From NCBI GenBank assembly GCA_029939015.1, contig JAOZTV010000027.1, positions 1 through 16,599 on the forward strand: a stretch of 16,599 nucleotides of DNA, written 5' to 3'. Source of the stretch: Candidatus Aminicenantota bacterium (GTDB taxonomy: Bacteria; Acidobacteriota; Aminicenantia; UBA2199). Positions 14,476 through 16,599 of the stretch are shown piece after piece (position 1 is the first letter of the stretch; every line of letters starts with the position of its first letter). Below the pieces are notes generated by a model. That model was not told where the DNA came from and ran no database searches. It was given only the letters and a program-made list of their open reading frames with translations. The position numbers were made by a program, and so were the translations under genes.

Positions 14476-15705
14476 ATGAGCACTGAATTAGAAATTATTT
14501 TATATATTATACTCTTTTTAATAACAATTATTTTTTATTTTTTAGAGAACAGTTTTAAAAATTTTTCACGTATTTCTCTCGTTGGATTTTTAGATGATAA
14601 TATGGCTGACAAAAGTACTTTTGATTTTGTTAAAAATTACGAACTGGTAAAGAACTCTCTTGCCTCATTTTCGTTTTTTTTACAAATATGCACCTTTCTC
14701 TTTACATTCTATCTTTTTATTGGATTAACGAATAATCTATCAATATATATAATGTTTTTATATACTTTAATTATAATACTAATCTTTATTTTCATTTTTA
14801 ATTTAATTTTATATTCAATTTCTTATTTCAAAAAAGAATTATTACTTAAACGTTTATTGTTTTTGTTCCCTATTCCATGGGTGCTTAATTATCCGGTAAA
14901 TAAAATATTTACGATGCTATTAAAAAAATTCCCTGAGGATATTGAGCAGGATGAATTAACAGATAAAGAATTAAAAATTTTTATTGAAGAAGGCACTAAA
15001 GAAGGGGTTATTGAGACCGAAGACAAGGCTATGATTGAAAGTATCCTTGAATTTGGAGATACAATAGTCAAAGAAATAATGACTCCTAGAGTTGATATGA
15101 TTTATGTATCAAAAGACATATCTTTAAAAGAAATGATAATAATTTTTGATGAAAATAAAAAATCAAGATATCCGGTAATTGATGAACGTATTGATAATAT
15201 TACAGGAATGGTGCTTGCTAAAGATATTTTCTCAAATTTAAACAAAAAGAATTTTAAAATTAATGATGTAATACGCCCTGCTTTTTTTATTCCTGAAACT
15301 ATGAGAATATTAAAGCTCTTAAACGAAATGCAGAAAACAAAACAAAAATTTGCAATAGTTATTGATGAGTTTGGTGGTGTCTCTGGAATAATAACTATGG
15401 AAGATATTGTAGAAGAGATAGTTGGTGAAATAAGTGATGAATATGATGAGGATATTCAACAAATAATTAAAGAGAAAGACTATTATATTGTAAATGGCAA
15501 CACTGAAATAGATGAATTAAACTCTACTTTAAACATTAAAATTGACGATGATGAAGACTTTCAAACCCTTGCAGGGTTAATAAATTTTGTATCAGGAAAA
15601 ATACCAAAGGTATCTGATCAGATAATAATAGAAAACCATATATTTAAAATATTGGAAGTAAATAAAAATAGGATAACAAAGGTAAAAATTTATGAAAAAC
15701 AATGA
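14476..15705 (+). CDS. CorC/HlyC-type CBS-domain membrane protein (hemolysin family)
   Basis: The 409-residue protein has membrane helices at about 5-23, 65-85 and 88-116, in the place of the CNNM (DUF21) domain. A linker E-L-x-x-F-I-E-E-G-x-x-E-G-V-I (166-179) follows, then M-T-P-R-V-D-M (202-208) leading into a CBS-domain pair (about 205-320). The second CBS domain ends V-I-D-E-F-G-G-V-S-G-I-I-T-M-E-D (295-310) and E-I-V-G-E-I-x-D-E-Y-D (314-324). A CorC_HlyC domain fills 330-409. This family is linked to divalent-cation (Mg2+/Co2+) efflux or tolerance; toxin activity is not implied. The N-terminal membrane region is divergent and lacks obvious CNNM motifs. The gene overlaps era by 14 bp. 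No Shine-Dalgarno is seen before the ATG, but the promoter position supports this start. Confidence 0.9.
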   Translation: MSTELEIILYIILFLITIIFYFLENSFKNFSRISLVGFLDDNMADKSTFDFVKNYELVKNSLASFSFFLQICTFLFTFYLFIGLTNNLSIYIMFLYTLIIILIFIFIFNLILYSISYFKKELLLKRLLFLFPIPWVLNYPVNKIFTMLLKKFPEDIEQDELTDKELKIFIEEGTKEGVIETEDKAMIESILEFGDTIVKEIMTPRVDMIYVSKDISLKEMIIIFDENKKSRYPVIDERIDNITGMVLAKDIFSNLNKKNFKINDVIRPAFFIPETMRILKLLNEMQKTKQKFAIVIDEFGGVSGIITMEDIVEEIVGEISDEYDEDIQQIIKEKDYYIVNGNTEIDELNSTLNIKIDDDEDFQTLAGLINFVSGKIPKVSDQIIIENHIFKILEVNKNRITKVKIYEKQ

Positions 15706-16573
15706 AAAAAGAAAATCAGGCTATGTAGCATTAATTGGAAGAACAAATGTTGGAAAATCAACATTTTTGAACAAGGTAATGGGAACAAAGGTTTCAATAG
15801 TTTCTGATAAACCTCAAACAACAAGAAAACAGATACTTGGTATTAAAACAAGTGAGAAAGGACAGATAATTTTCTTTGATTCTCCTGGTATCCATGTCCC
15901 CCAATATAAGTTAAATCAAAAAATGATGAAAGATGTTCATAACTCATTGCTTGACGCCGATATACTACTCTATTTTGTAGAAGTTGCTGACAAAAGAGAA
16001 GATAAGTTTATAATTGATATGATTAAAAATTCTAATAAACCAGCATTTATTATAATAAACAAAATTGATAAATATAAAAAGTCTAAAGCCCTTGATATGA
16101 TAAATGAAGTAAAAGACATTTTGAACTGGTCAGAAATAGTACCAGTCTCAGCCTTAACAGGTATAAATGTAGATTTATTAGAAGAGTTAATATATAAACA
16201 TCTACCTGAAGGTGATAATTTTTATCCTGAGGAAGAATATACATTGCAGACTGAAAAATTCTTTGTTTCAGAATTAATAAGAGAAAAAATATTGAATTTA
16301 ACAAGAGAAGAACTTCCATATACAACATTTGCAAAAGTCCATGAAATTACAGATAAAGGAAAAATAGTTTATATCAGAGCTGAAATTTTTGTTGAAACAA
16401 AATCTCAAAAGAAAATTATTGTTGGTAGTAAGGCGTCTTTAATAAAACAAATTGGCGAAACTGGAAGAAAGGATCTCGAAGATTATTTTGACAAGAAAGT
16501 ATTTTTAGACCTATATGTAAAAGTATCTTCAAACTGGAGAAATTCAAATACAATTCTAGGTGAATTGGATTAG
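15692..16573 (+). CDS. era: GTPase Era
   Basis: The 293-residue protein has normal Era length and both domains. The GTPase part shows G1 G-R-T-N-V-G-K-S (16-23), the switch-I Q-T-T-R (42-45), G3 D-S-P-G (63-66), G4 N-K-I-D (123-126) and G5 S-A-L (153-155). The C-terminal KH domain (about 200-293) binds the 3' end of 16S rRNA, and Era acts in 30S subunit assembly. The Era signatures E-E-L-P-Y (206-210) and I-K-Q-I-G-x-x-x-R-x-D-L-E (251-263) are present. The KH loop reads G-S-K-A (245-248) where G-x-x-G is usual. The ATG lies inside the end of the corC-like gene, with AAGG about eight nt upstream. The remaining 26 bases after the stop hold nothing recognisable. Confidence 0.97.
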   Translation: MKNNEKRKSGYVALIGRTNVGKSTFLNKVMGTKVSIVSDKPQTTRKQILGIKTSEKGQIIFFDSPGIHVPQYKLNQKMMKDVHNSLLDADILLYFVEVADKREDKFIIDMIKNSNKPAFIIINKIDKYKKSKALDMINEVKDILNWSEIVPVSALTGINVDLLEELIYKHLPEGDNFYPEEEYTLQTEKFFVSELIREKILNLTREELPYTTFAKVHEITDKGKIVYIRAEIFVETKSQKKIIVGSKASLIKQIGETGRKDLEDYFDKKVFLDLYVKVSSNWRNSNTILGELD

Positions 16574-16599
16574 TATATTTTAATTCAAAATTAATTAAG

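Overview
The window is very AT-rich (roughly 30% GC by eye) and comes from a bacterium with an outer-membrane-type envelope. Most genes carry purine-rich Shine-Dalgarno sites, and several promoters look sigma-70-like. The serine palmitoyltransferase-type enzyme and the DUF4301 protein are families I associate mainly with Bacteroidetes and relatives. The frequent Shine-Dalgarno sites and the MCP/CheW genes suggest a related or candidate lineage rather than a typical Bacteroidetes. This placement is an inference.

Region 1 (1-2195, minus strand) concerns chemotaxis and mobile DNA. The first 29 codons of a REP-associated (IS200/IS605-like HUH) transposase run off the left edge, with their own promoter and ribosome binding site. 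Next come cheW, a 127-bp inverted repeat built of tandem AGGCANNN octamers, and a chemoreceptor whose whole signalling hairpin is missing. The receptor's sensor, second membrane helix and HAMP are joined out of frame to a typical MCP C-terminal tail that ends in a CheR-docking-like pentapeptide.

Region 2 (2196-14392, minus strand) is a run of ten genes with overlaps or gaps of 49 bp or less, so probably one transcription unit. In order of transcription it encodes a membrane-anchored beta-rich protein, a fused citrate lyase CitD-CitE, CitF, a membrane Ser/Thr kinase with an exported repeat region, and a secreted beta-sandwich protein. These are followed by a serine palmitoyltransferase-like enzyme, a GT2 glycosyltransferase, a WecA/MraY-type phosphoglycosyltransferase, a UGM/amine-oxidase-like flavoprotein and a DUF4301 protein. 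A near-consensus internal promoter after the kinase gene could drive the envelope genes separately. The combination suggests coupling of acetyl-CoA supply (citrate cleavage) to sphingolipid and surface-glycan synthesis, with a sensory kinase in between; this is a hypothesis.

Region 3 (14393-16599, plus strand) starts with a short divergent promoter region. It then holds a CorC/HlyC-type CBS membrane protein and the ribosome-assembly GTPase gene era, which overlap by 14 bp. No tRNA, rRNA, CRISPR array or strong GC-rich terminator was seen.
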